Assembly: GCA_035705985.1 (NCBI GenBank)
Contig: DASSVP010000025.1
Coordinates: 1 to 15,633 of the forward strand
Direction: 5' to 3'
DNA: 15,633 bases
Source: JACVRW01 sp035705985
GTDB lineage: Bacteria > Actinomycetota > Thermoleophilia > Solirubrobacterales > Thermoleophilaceae
The position numbers were made by a program, and so were the translations under genes. Below the pieces are notes generated by a model that was not told the DNA's origin, did no database searches, and worked only from the letters and a program-made list of their open reading frames with translations. This document shows, piece after piece, positions 1 through 5,677 of the stretch (positions are counted from its first letter, which is position 1; every line of letters begins with the position of its first letter).

Positions 1-1
1 C

Positions 2-220
2 TTCGTCAACTCGTTCCACGTGCACGCGAACTTCTTCGACTACTACCCCACGGGCACGCGCCTCGAGCCGCGCGACTTCACCGACACCGTCATCCAGGGC
101 CAGGGCGAGCGCGGCATCCTCGAGCTGCGCTTCCCCTACACCGGCAAGTACATGTTCCACGCCCATGTGAGCGAGTTCGCGGAGCTGGGCTGGATGGGCT
201 TCTTCCAGGTCGAGGACTGA
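2..220 (+). CDS. Multicopper oxidase, C-terminal fragment (5' end outside window)
   Basis: The last 72 codons of a cupredoxin-fold multicopper oxidase; the frame is open to the left edge, so the gene is 5'-truncated by the window. Two paired histidine motifs typical of the trinuclear copper site are visible: His-Val-His (codons at 17-25) and His-Ala-His (158-166), the latter in the block MFHAHVSEFAELGWMGFF. In classical laccases the corresponding C-terminal motifs are HPxHxH and HCHxxxHxxxxM, which also carry the type 1 copper ligands. Here those positions read Asn (8-10), Ala (161-163), Phe (176-178) and Trp (191-193), so this domain should lack type 1 copper, which would then sit in another domain as in some two-domain oxidases. 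The protein is probably extracytoplasmic, but its export signal lies outside the window. Its stop overlaps the start of the ZIP gene by one base (TGATG). Family assignment is strong; the substrate (Mn2+, Fe2+ or Cu+) is inferred from neighbours only. Confidence 0.85.
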   Translation, partial: FVNSFHVHANFFDYYPTGTRLEPRDFTDTVIQGQGERGILELRFPYTGKYMFHAHVSEFAELGWMGFFQVED

Positions 221-1419
221 TGGAGGCAGCCACCGCCTCACCGCGCATGCGCCGGCCGGGCTGGCTCGCCGGGCTGGCGCCGCTCGCTGTGCTGGCCGTC
301 GCGATCGGGCTGTTCGTGCTGCTTGACGCGCCGGGGCTCGACCGGATCGGCGTTCCGCAGGAGGAGCTCGGGGTCGAGCGGACGGTGCTGAAGCCGGGCG
401 AGATCCAGCTCCACGTGCGCAACGAGGGCGCCGACCCCGTTGACGTGCGCCAGGTGATCGTGAACGACGGGTTCGCGGCGTTCACCAAGTCGGAGGGCGA
501 GGTCGGCCGGCTGGGCGGCTCCGAGGTCGACGTCGCCTACCCGTGGATCGAGGGCCAGGACTACGAGGTGATCCTGCTCACCGCAACCGGCGCGGCGATC
601 GACCACCAGATCACGGCCGCCACCGAGACGCCCGACTCGGACCTCGGCTTCTACGGCCTGATGGCTCTGATCGGCATCTACGTCGGTGTGATCCCCGTCG
701 CGATCGGAATGCTCTGGCTGCCCTGGGTCCGTGGCGTCGACCAGCGCTGGATCCAGTTCCTGTTGGCGTTCACGCTCGGGCTGCTCGCGTTCCTCGCCAT
801 CGACGCGCTGCTCGAGGGCACCGAGCTCGCGGGGGAGGGGGCCGCGGCCTTCGGCGGGGCGGCGCTCGTGTGGCTCGGCGCCGCGGCCGCGTTCCTCGGC
901 CTGGCCGGGGTGGACGCGTGGCTCCGCGGCCGGCGTCCGGGGACGTCCGAGGCCAAGACCTCGGGCCTGGGTTATCGAGCGGCACTGCTGGTGGCCATCG
1001 GCATCGGCCTCCACAACCTCGGCGAGGGGCTCGCGATCGGGTCGGCGTACGCGGTCGGCTCGCTCGCGCTGGGGGCGACGCTCGTGGTGGGCTTCGCGCT
1101 CCACAACACCACCGAGGGTCTCGCGATCGTCGCGCCCGTCGCGCGCGAGCGCTCCGCGCGGCTGCGGCGCCTCGTCGTGCTCGGCGTGGTCGCCGGCGCT
1201 CCGGCGGTGCTCGGCGCCTGGATCGGCGCCTCGGCGTACCAGCCTGCGCTCGCGGCGCTGATGTTCGGCGTCGGCGCCGGTGCGATCGCGCAGGTGGTCG
1301 TGCAGATCGCGCCCCAGATCCGCGACGGCGCCGGCAGGCTGCTCCACCCGCTCGCCGTGTGGGGCCTGCTGGCGGGGCTCGCGGTCATGTTCGCCACCGG
1401 CCTCCTGGTGTCCGTGTGA
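220..1419 (+). CDS. ZIP-family metal permease with N-terminal extracytoplasmic domain
   Basis: A 399-residue membrane protein. The C-terminal two thirds (about residue 140 onward) hold several hydrophobic helices and the two ZIP metal-binding helix motifs: HNLGEGLAIG with His265, and HNTTEGLAIV with His295. These contain the HNxxEG core that binds divalent metal in ZIP proteins, which move Zn2+, Mn2+ or Fe2+ into the cytoplasm. Unusually, it begins with one membrane helix (about 15-38) followed by roughly 100 mostly beta-prone residues (about 45-140, including VLKPGEIQLHVRNEG) before the permease; ordinary bacterial ZIP proteins lack this part. It looks like a small cupredoxin-like or immunoglobulin-like domain outside the membrane. 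The ATG overlaps the oxidase stop, with GAGG a few bases upstream, and the stop overlaps the next ATG. Tight coupling to the oxidase and to an MntR-like regulator suggests Mn or Fe uptake. The ZIP call is firm; the metal is inferred. Confidence 0.88.
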   Translation: MEAATASPRMRRPGWLAGLAPLAVLAVAIGLFVLLDAPGLDRIGVPQEELGVERTVLKPGEIQLHVRNEGADPVDVRQVIVNDGFAAFTKSEGEVGRLGGSEVDVAYPWIEGQDYEVILLTATGAAIDHQITAATETPDSDLGFYGLMALIGIYVGVIPVAIGMLWLPWVRGVDQRWIQFLLAFTLGLLAFLAIDALLEGTELAGEGAAAFGGAALVWLGAAAAFLGLAGVDAWLRGRRPGTSEAKTSGLGYRAALLVAIGIGLHNLGEGLAIGSAYAVGSLALGATLVVGFALHNTTEGLAIVAPVARERSARLRRLVVLGVVAGAPAVLGAWIGASAYQPALAALMFGVGAGAIAQVVVQIAPQIRDGAGRLLHPLAVWGLLAGLAVMFATGLLVSV

Positions 1420-2105
1420 TGGCCGCGGCCCGCAGCGAGACGGTCGAGATCTCGAACGCGGTGCAGGACTACTCCAAGGCGATCTGGTCGATCGCCCAGC
1501 GCACCGATGCGCCGGTGTCGACCTCCGCGATCGCCGAGCGGCTCGAGGTGTCCCCGGCGTCGGCGTCGGCGATGGTCAAGCGGCTCGAGTCGCTCGGGCT
1601 CGTCTCGCGTGAGCCCTACCACGGCGTGGTGCTCACGCGCGCGGGCGAGCGCGTGGCGCTCGAGGTGCTGCGCCACCACCGGCTGCTCGAGCTGTACCTG
1701 GCCGAGGCGCTCGGCATGCCGTGGGACCGCGTGCACGAGGAGGCCGAGCGGCTCGAGCATGCGATCTCGCCGGAGCTGTCGGAGCTGATCGCCGCCAAGC
1801 TCGGCAACCCGACGCATGACCCGCACGGCGACCCGATCCCGACCCGCGACGGCGAGATCGACGAGGCGCCCACCCGCGCCCTCGCCGACCTTCGGCCGGG
1901 CGAGCGCGGCGTCTTCTCGCGCGTTTCCGACTCCAACCCGGACATGCTGCGCTACCTCTCCGAGCGCGGCATCGCCCCGGGCGACGAGCTCGAGCTCGTG
2001 GGCCGCGAGCCCTTCGGCGGCCCGCTCACCGTGCGGGCGAACGGCCGCGAGCACGCGCTCGGGGACCAGCTCGCGCGCGCGATGCGCGTCGAGCGCGCCA
2101 CGTGA
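1419..2105 (+). CDS. DtxR/MntR-family metal-dependent transcriptional repressor
   Basis: A 228-residue protein with the three-part DtxR layout: N-terminal winged helix (about 10-75; SASAMVKRLESLGLV is the recognition region), metal-binding dimerisation domain (about 76-150, ending in GNPTHDPHGDPIP), and a C-terminal FeoA/SH3-like domain (about 155-225). Metal ligand positions read Asp17, His87, Glu91, Glu110, Glu113 and His114. Asp17 and Glu110 match MntR Asp8 and Glu99, whereas iron-type DtxR/IdeR carry Met10 and Cys102 there; this favours Mn2+ sensing. MntR Glu11 is replaced by Lys20, so the match is not complete. The start is the ATG sharing its A with the ZIP stop; a longer reading of the same frame runs through the ZIP gene and is spurious. 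Probably it represses its own oxidase-permease operon when metal is plentiful, but the operator would lie left of the window. Confidence 0.9.
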   Translation: MAAARSETVEISNAVQDYSKAIWSIAQRTDAPVSTSAIAERLEVSPASASAMVKRLESLGLVSREPYHGVVLTRAGERVALEVLRHHRLLELYLAEALGMPWDRVHEEAERLEHAISPELSELIAAKLGNPTHDPHGDPIPTRDGEIDEAPTRALADLRPGERGVFSRVSDSNPDMLRYLSERGIAPGDELELVGREPFGGPLTVRANGREHALGDQLARAMRVERAT

Positions 2106-2112
2106 GAGGGAC

Positions 2113-2153
2113 TGGCGAATGGATTGGGCGCAATACGCCCAATCCATGCGCCA
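2113..2153. other. Long imperfect hairpin/palindrome after the regulator gene
   Basis: Two perfect 12-base arms, ATGGATTGGGCG (2119-2130) and CGCCCAATCCAT (2136-2147), around a five-base loop. Five more pairs (TGGCG with CGCCA) extend the stem beyond one A/G mismatch. It begins seven bases after the repressor stop. There is no T-run, so if it is a terminator it is of the U-less kind. It also covers the -35 region implied by the TAAGCT box at 2159, so it could instead be an operator for the next gene. Confidence 0.75.
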
Positions 2154-2158
2154 CTTCG

Positions 2159-2164
2159 TAAGCT
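2159..2164 (+). promoter_or_regulatory. Candidate -10 box TAAGCT
   Basis: TANNNT hexamer nine bases before the ATG at 2174, with no Shine-Dalgarno sequence between them. If used, the transcript would have almost no leader. Confidence 0.4.
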
Positions 2165-2173
2165 GTTCGGCGT

Positions 2174-2536
2174 ATGGCGCTCGCCGAGGACTTCCAGGGC
2201 CTGCTCGACTCGCTGCCGCCGGACTGGACGCAGCTGGAGCTCGACCTCCGCATCGCCGACGAGGACCGCTACATCGACGCCGCCACGCTGCTCGTGCAGA
2301 TCAACGCCATGCCGTACTCGGAGCACGACTGGCACTGGCGGATCCGCTCCGCGCACGAGTTCGGCCACGCGGCGGCGCCGGAGACGGTCCGCGGCACGCT
2401 CGGGTTGCTGGACGACCAGGGAATCGAGGGCGAGCTGGCTCTCCGCGAGGCCCGCTCCGGACGCGTCGAGGTTGTGCAGATGTGGGGCCGCCCGGAGTCG
2501 GTGCGCCAAGAGTTCGCGCGCCGCCGCGCGCAGTAG
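2174..2536 (+). CDS. Uncharacterised 120-residue protein
   Basis: Not recognised. The predicted product is soluble, with no signal peptide or membrane segment. It has an acidic N-terminal half (residues 1-45, several Asp/Glu and Leu), a striking aromatic/His centre (HDWHWRIRSAHEFGHA, about 53-70), and a basic C-terminus ending RRRAQ. No catalytic motif is evident. The coding character matches the neighbourhood, with strong G/C at third codon positions and no stops, which supports a real gene. It follows a large hairpin and a TANNNT box, and is followed after 13 bases by the pseudo-receiver gene, so the two probably form a bicistronic unit. Function unknown. Confidence 0.7.
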   Translation: MALAEDFQGLLDSLPPDWTQLELDLRIADEDRYIDAATLLVQINAMPYSEHDWHWRIRSAHEFGHAAAPETVRGTLGLLDDQGIEGELALREARSGRVEVVQMWGRPESVRQEFARRRAQ

Positions 2537-2549
2537 GCGGGGACGGCGC

Positions 2550-2855
2550 GTGGCGAGAGTCGCCCTGCTGTGCCCGGACCTGCTGTTCGGGTCCAAGCTC
2601 CAGGGGGCGTTGAGGGCGGCTGGGCACGAGCCGGTTGCGCCCGGCGAGCAGGCCGAGCTGCTCGTCGTCGACCTCACCGACGAACCCGACGATCGCATCG
2701 CGCGGTCCGCGACCGCAGGCATCCCGCGGCTCGGCTTCTACTCGCACGTCGAGCAGGACGTGCGCCGCAGGGCGGAGGAGGCTGGTTTCGACAAGGTCGT
2801 GCCGCGGTCGCGGATGAACCGCGATGCCGCCGCCCTGGTCGAGTCGCTCCTCTAG
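2550..2855 (+). CDS. Small degenerate CheY-like (pseudo-receiver) protein
   Basis: A 101-residue product from GTG. The pattern is an alternating beta/alpha receiver fold: strand 1 VALLCPD, strand 3 ELLVVDLTD, strand 4 RLGFYSH, strand 5 DKVVPRS. Asp41 at the end of strand 3 sits where the phospho-acceptor lies, and Asp10 could be one of the acidic pair. The conserved Lys-Pro of strand 5 is replaced by Val84-Pro85, so normal phosphotransfer is doubtful. No output domain is attached and no histidine kinase is nearby. The reading frame also runs open far upstream, but in a region occupied by the preceding gene; GTG 2550 is the natural start. Its TAG stop shares the CTAG at 2852-2855 with the stop of the convergent lipoprotein gene. 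The fold assignment is inference from pattern. Confidence 0.65.
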   Translation: MARVALLCPDLLFGSKLQGALRAAGHEPVAPGEQAELLVVDLTDEPDDRIARSATAGIPRLGFYSHVEQDVRRRAEEAGFDKVVPRSRMNRDAAALVESLL

Positions 2856-3766
2856 CGCAGCCGGAACGCCCGCTCGACGTCGGGAGGGTCGCGCAGGATC
2901 CCGAACTCGGCGTCGAACTCGGCCCAGGCCTCCAGCGCGTCGCGGTCGAGGCGCACGGCCGGCACGAGCGCGGGTGCCACTGCCTCGAGCTGCGCCCGCA
3001 TCAGCTCCTCGTCGGACCCGCCCTCGCGCGCCAGCTCGGTCACGATGGCGTCGCGGTCGCGTAGCGCGGCGCGCGTTCCGCTCGCGAGCCGGTCGAGCAT
3101 CGAGTCCACCAGCTCGGCGTGATCCTCGAGCGTCCTCCGCGACACCGTGAGCACCAGCTCCGGGTAGCGCGGGGCGCCGAATTCGTCGACGCGGAACTCA
3201 CGCGTCCGCACGCCGCGCTCGCGCAGCGCCACGCCCTCGGCGTTCCAGAACGACACCACCGCGTCCACGCGGCCGGAGATCAGGCTGGGGACGGCGGAGA
3301 AGCCGATGGTCACCCGCCGCACGCGCGCCGAGGAGCCGCCGTCGTGCTCCACGATTGCGCGCAGGACCGCCTCGTCGGAGGGCAGGCCGGTCACCCCCAC
3401 CCGCCGCCCCTCGAGGTCGCGCGGGCGCCGGATCTCGCTCCCGCGCGCGATCACCGCGGCCAGCGGGCGCTGGACCAGCGCGCCCACGCCCACCACGTCG
3501 GCGCCCTGCTCGCGCGCGAGGCCGAGATCGTGGATATCCACGACGGACATGTCAGCCCTGCCCGCTGCGAGCAGCTTCAGCGAGTCCGTGCTGGCCGCCG
3601 GGACGCGCACGTCGAGGTTACGGGCCGCATAGATGCCCGCGTGCACCGCGTTCGGCTGGAAGTCGAGCGCGAGCGTGCCGCGTTCCGCGCCTCCGCCCGA
3701 TGCGTCGCCCCCGCCGCATGCCGCCAGGCACGCGAGCGCCGCAAGCAGGGGAAGGAATCTGCGCAC
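2852..3766 (-). CDS. NMT1/THI5-like ABC substrate-binding lipoprotein
   Basis: A 304-residue exported solute-binding protein. Starting at GTG 3766, it opens with a lipoprotein signal: MRRF, a hydrophobic stretch, then lipobox LAAC with Cys at about residue 17 and a Gly/Ser linker. The mature part begins with LDFQPNAVHAGIYAA, which matches the LDWxPNxxHxGxYxA opening of the NMT1/THI5 group (pyrimidine precursors of thiamine, aromatic sulfonates and similar ligands). It continues with typical type II periplasmic-binding segments (LLAAGRADMSVVD, RRPRDLEGRRVGVTGLPSD). No permease or ATPase gene is adjacent, so it is an orphan in this window. A TACAGT box lies eight bases before the GTG without a Shine-Dalgarno sequence. 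A longer frame reading upstream covers the antisense of the aquaporin and is rejected. Class is confident; ligand is not. Confidence 0.85.
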   Translation of the reverse strand: MRRFLPLLAALACLAACGGGDASGGGAERGTLALDFQPNAVHAGIYAARNLDVRVPAASTDSLKLLAAGRADMSVVDIHDLGLAREQGADVVGVGALVQRPLAAVIARGSEIRRPRDLEGRRVGVTGLPSDEAVLRAIVEHDGGSSARVRRVTIGFSAVPSLISGRVDAVVSFWNAEGVALRERGVRTREFRVDEFGAPRYPELVLTVSRRTLEDHAELVDSMLDRLASGTRAALRDRDAIVTELAREGGSDEELMRAQLEAVAPALVPAVRLDRDALEAWAEFDAEFGILRDPPDVERAFRLR

Positions 3767-3774
3767 GGCGGCGA

Positions 3775-3780
3775 ACTGTA
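3775..3780 (-). promoter_or_regulatory. Candidate -10 box TACAGT for the lipoprotein gene
   Basis: On the minus strand the hexamer reads TACAGT, eight bases before the GTG start. It lies within the short gap to the divergent aquaporin gene, and no leader with a ribosome site is possible. Confidence 0.4.
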
Positions 3781-3801
3781 CGGGCGAGCCATGAATTCCC
3801 C

Positions 3802-3806
3802 GGAGG
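3802..3806 (+). promoter_or_regulatory. Ribosome binding site GGAGG deciding the aquaporin start
   Basis: GGAGG stands eight bases before the in-frame GTG at 3815. The ATG at 3791 has no comparable site, so GTG 3815 is the better start. Confidence 0.6.
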
Positions 3807-3814
3807 TGACCGAA

Positions 3815-4561
3815 GTGCAGGACCGTGGGCCCGCCGCCTATATCGCCGAGTTCCTCGGCACGCTGCTGCTCGTCTTCTTCATAACGGCGGTGGTCTCCCT
3901 GTACGTGGCCGCGCCGAGCCCCGCCAACCCGACCCCGTTCATCGACTTCTCGGTCATCGGATTGGTGCACGCCTTCGTGCTGTTCGGGCTGATCCAGACG
4001 CTCGCGATCGTCTCCGGCGCCCACTTCAACCCCGCCGTGACCGCCGCCATGACGGCGTTGCGCCAGATCAACCCGATCGACGCCGCGATCTACGTGGTCG
4101 CACAGCTGGCGGGCGGGGTGGCCGGCGCGCTCCTCACCAAGGCGCTGATGAGCGACGAGGGCGAGGGGGTGGACTACGGCGCGACGCTCGTGTCGGACCG
4201 GATCGGCGGCGACATCCTCCCGGGCATGGTCGTCGAGGGGATCGGCACGTTCTTCCTGGTCTGGGTGATCGTGGGCGTGGCGGTGAACCCGCGCGCCACG
4301 AAGGAGTGGGCGGCGCTGGCGATCGGCGCCACGCTCGGCATGCTCGTGATGGTGCTCGCCCCGCTCACCGGCGCCGGCTTCAACCCCGCGCGCAGCTTCG
4401 GACCGGCGCTCGTGGGCGACAACTTCGGCGGCGCGGACACCTTCCTGCTCGTCTACGTGGTCGCGCCGGTCGTCGGCGCCCTGATCGCCGGGTTCGTCTA
4501 CTTCTCTCTGTTCATCACGCCGGGGAAGAAGGGCGTCGGCGGGGTCGAGCCCGTCGGTTAG
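3815..4561 (+). CDS. Aquaporin / MIP-family channel
   Basis: A 248-residue integral membrane protein (256 if the upstream ATG 3791 is used). Both signature half-helix motifs are present: HFNPAVT in the first half and GFNPARSFGP in the second, the latter with the Arg of the selectivity filter. About six hydrophobic helices surround them, and the N-terminus has the typical AAYIAEFLGT entry to helix 1. MIP channels conduct water or small neutral solutes such as glycerol across the cytoplasmic membrane. Whether this is a water or a glycerol channel cannot be settled by reading. GTG 3815 is preferred because GGAGG stands eight bases before it. The gene is divergent from the lipoprotein gene with 48 bases between starts (24 if ATG 3791 is used), so their promoters must overlap. 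A GC-rich hairpin follows the stop. Confidence 0.93.
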   Translation: MQDRGPAAYIAEFLGTLLLVFFITAVVSLYVAAPSPANPTPFIDFSVIGLVHAFVLFGLIQTLAIVSGAHFNPAVTAAMTALRQINPIDAAIYVVAQLAGGVAGALLTKALMSDEGEGVDYGATLVSDRIGGDILPGMVVEGIGTFFLVWVIVGVAVNPRATKEWAALAIGATLGMLVMVLAPLTGAGFNPARSFGPALVGDNFGGADTFLLVYVVAPVVGALIAGFVYFSLFITPGKKGVGGVEPVG

Positions 4562-4574
4562 CGCTCCCCGGAGG

Positions 4575-4598
4575 CGCGCGGCACTCGGGCGCCGCGCG
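4575..4598 (+). terminator. Candidate U-less hairpin terminator after the aquaporin gene
   Basis: Arms CGCGCGGC (4575-4582) and GCCGCGCG (4591-4598) are perfectly complementary around an eight-base loop, 14 bases after the aquaporin stop. There is no T-run. In such GC-rich DNA a chance stem is possible. Confidence 0.45.
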
Positions 4599-4601
4599 TA
4601 G

Positions 4602-4619
4602 TAGGTTGCGTCATGCAAC
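4602..4619 (+). promoter_or_regulatory. Candidate -10 box and operator-like inverted repeat before the cupin gene
   Basis: TAGGTT (4602-4607) could be a -10 box. It overlaps an inverted repeat GTTGC-N5-GCAAC (4605-4619), which would cover the transcription start. A leader of about 25 bases with AGAGG then precedes the ATG at 4641. Confidence 0.35.
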
Positions 4620-4640
4620 GCATCCGGCGAGAGGTTCGAC

Positions 4641-5048
4641 ATGCCCGACTACTCCGTCAAGCGCATCGACGACATGCAGGCGCACGCGCGCGGCGCCTTC
4701 AAGCTGGCCCGCGCGGAGCTGGGTGTCACCGCCTTCGGCATCCAGGTGATCGACATGCCGCCCGGCATCGAGGCGTATCCGGAGCACGACCACGCGCGCG
4801 ACGGGCAGGAGGAGGTCTACCTCGTGATTCGCGGCGGTGGCGAGATCGACATCGAGGGCGAGCGGCATCCTCTCGATCCGGACACGATGGTGCGCGTCGC
4901 GGCGGGCACGAGACGGAAGCTCTACCCGGGCGAGGACGGCATCCGCTGCGTCGTGGTCGGCGGCGTTCCCGGGAAGGCCTACGAGGTGCGCGACTTCACG
5001 GAGCTGGGCGCACCCGACCCGTTCACCGACCTGGCACGCGGCCGCTAG
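4641..5048 (+). CDS. Small cupin-domain protein
   Basis: A 135-residue single-domain cupin. The first cupin motif is readable: after MPPGIEAYPEHDHARDGQEEVYLVIRG comes the classical G(X)5HXH(X)3,4E(X)6G arrangement, with His-Asp-His and a downstream Glu as candidate metal ligands (about residues 50-66). The second motif is weak: DPDTMVRVAAGTRRKLYPG keeps the usual Pro/Gly turn pattern but has no clear metal-binding His. Small cupins of this sort act as metal-dependent isomerases, dioxygenases, or ligand-binding proteins; no specific reaction can be assigned. AGAGG lies six to seven bases before the ATG. It converges on the GntR gene with nine bases between the two stops; a short inverted repeat CTAGG-N7-CCTAG (5045-5061) spans both stop codons. 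Confidence 0.82.
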   Translation: MPDYSVKRIDDMQAHARGAFKLARAELGVTAFGIQVIDMPPGIEAYPEHDHARDGQEEVYLVIRGGGEIDIEGERHPLDPDTMVRVAAGTRRKLYPGEDGIRCVVVGGVPGKAYEVRDFTELGAPDPFTDLARGR

Positions 5049-5057
5049 GTGTAGTTC

Positions 5058-5636
5058 CTAGGCACCGAGCCAGCGGATCCGCGCGCCGGCGAGGCTCGGC
5101 GTCGAGCGCCGCGCGGAGGCGCGGCCCTGGGGCGGTGCCTCGAGCCCCAGCCCCTCGAGGCTCTCGATCAGCGCGCTCCGCTCCGCGTCGAGCTGCTCCA
5201 GCCGCTCGACGAGCCGATCGCGGACCTCGACCAGCTGGTCGGTGGACAGAAGTGCCGCGCCCGGCTTCCGCTGCGGCGGTTCGCCGCTGACCGGTGGCGG
5301 GGGGAGCCGGGACAGGGTCGCCTCGAGCGCCGCGATCTGCTCGCGCAGCTCCCGCCGCGTGACCGGGCGCGCGCCCGATCCCGCCGCGGAGTCCGCGACG
5401 AAGGTCCCGCGCCCGTGCTCGCTCCGCACGACGCCCTCCGATTCCAGGCGCGCGTACACGGCCCGGACGGTGTTCACGTGCACGCCGACCGACTCGGCGA
5501 GGTCGCGCACGCTCGGCAGCCGCTCGCCCGCCGCGAGCTCGCCGGCGCTCACCGCCTGGCGAATCCGGCGCGCGAGCTGGGCGTGGAGCGGCAGCCCGCT
5601 GGCCCGGTCCACCGGCAGGTGAAGGTCGCTCGCCAT
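5058..5636 (-). CDS. Short GntR-family transcriptional regulator
   Basis: A 192-residue regulator read from ATG 5636. Residues about 5-75 are a GntR winged helix: PLHAQLARRIRQAVSAGEL, then GERLPSVRDLAESVGVHVNT, then YARLESEGVVRSEHGRGTFV. The remaining roughly 110 residues are Leu/Glu/Arg-rich with long helices (RRELREQIAALEATLSRL and VEVRDRLVERLEQLDAERSA), suggesting a coiled coil. They do not resemble the larger FadR, HutC or aminotransferase-like effector domains, so this is closest to the short YtrA-type members that control membrane transport genes. The 18 extra residues available from an upstream start (5690) run back through the operator region and look non-coding. It is divergent from the MlaE-type permease with two inverted repeats between them, so autoregulation plus control of the permease is likely. 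Confidence 0.85.
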   Translation of the reverse strand: MASDLHLPVDRASGLPLHAQLARRIRQAVSAGELAAGERLPSVRDLAESVGVHVNTVRAVYARLESEGVVRSEHGRGTFVADSAAGSGARPVTRRELREQIAALEATLSRLPPPPVSGEPPQRKPGAALLSTDQLVEVRDRLVERLEQLDAERSALIESLEGLGLEAPPQGRASARRSTPSLAGARIRWLGA

Positions 5637-5647
5637 CTCGCTCACAG

Positions 5648-5663
5648 ACTGTAACAGCACAGT
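5648..5663. promoter_or_regulatory. Operator-like repeat 1, ACTGT-N6-ACAGT
   Basis: ACTGTaacagcACAGT, 12 bases before the GntR start on the minus side. Its left half coincides with the TACAGT -10 box of the GntR gene (minus strand, 5648-5653). It shares ACTGT and AGCACAG with repeat 2 exactly 30 bases downstream. Confidence 0.6.
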
Positions 5664-5665
5664 GA

Positions 5666-5671
5666 TAGTGT
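5666..5671 (+). promoter_or_regulatory. Candidate -10 box TAGTGT for the permease gene
   Basis: TAGTGT lies nine bases before the GTG start at 5681 and between the two operator-like repeats. There is no room for a ribosome site, so the message would be nearly leaderless. Confidence 0.45.
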
Positions 5672-5677
5672 CGAACA

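Noticed and set aside
543..1418. Extension of the DtxR/MntR frame far upstream
   Set aside because: It would overlap the ZIP gene in another frame and adds low-complexity Arg-rich sequence; the ATG at 1419 gives the normal family N-terminus.
972..2147. A 391-codon minus-strand frame opposite the ZIP and MntR-like genes
   Set aside because: It is antisense to two well-recognised genes and has no family features; its first codons derive from the palindrome at 2113-2153.
3767..3814. TPP riboswitch before the NMT1/THI5-like lipoprotein
   Set aside because: The gap is at most 48 bases, too short, and no conserved riboswitch sequence is seen.
3767..4642. N-terminal extension of the lipoprotein frame through the aquaporin gene
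   Set aside because: It is antisense to the aquaporin; GTG 3766 is immediately followed by a proper lipoprotein signal peptide.
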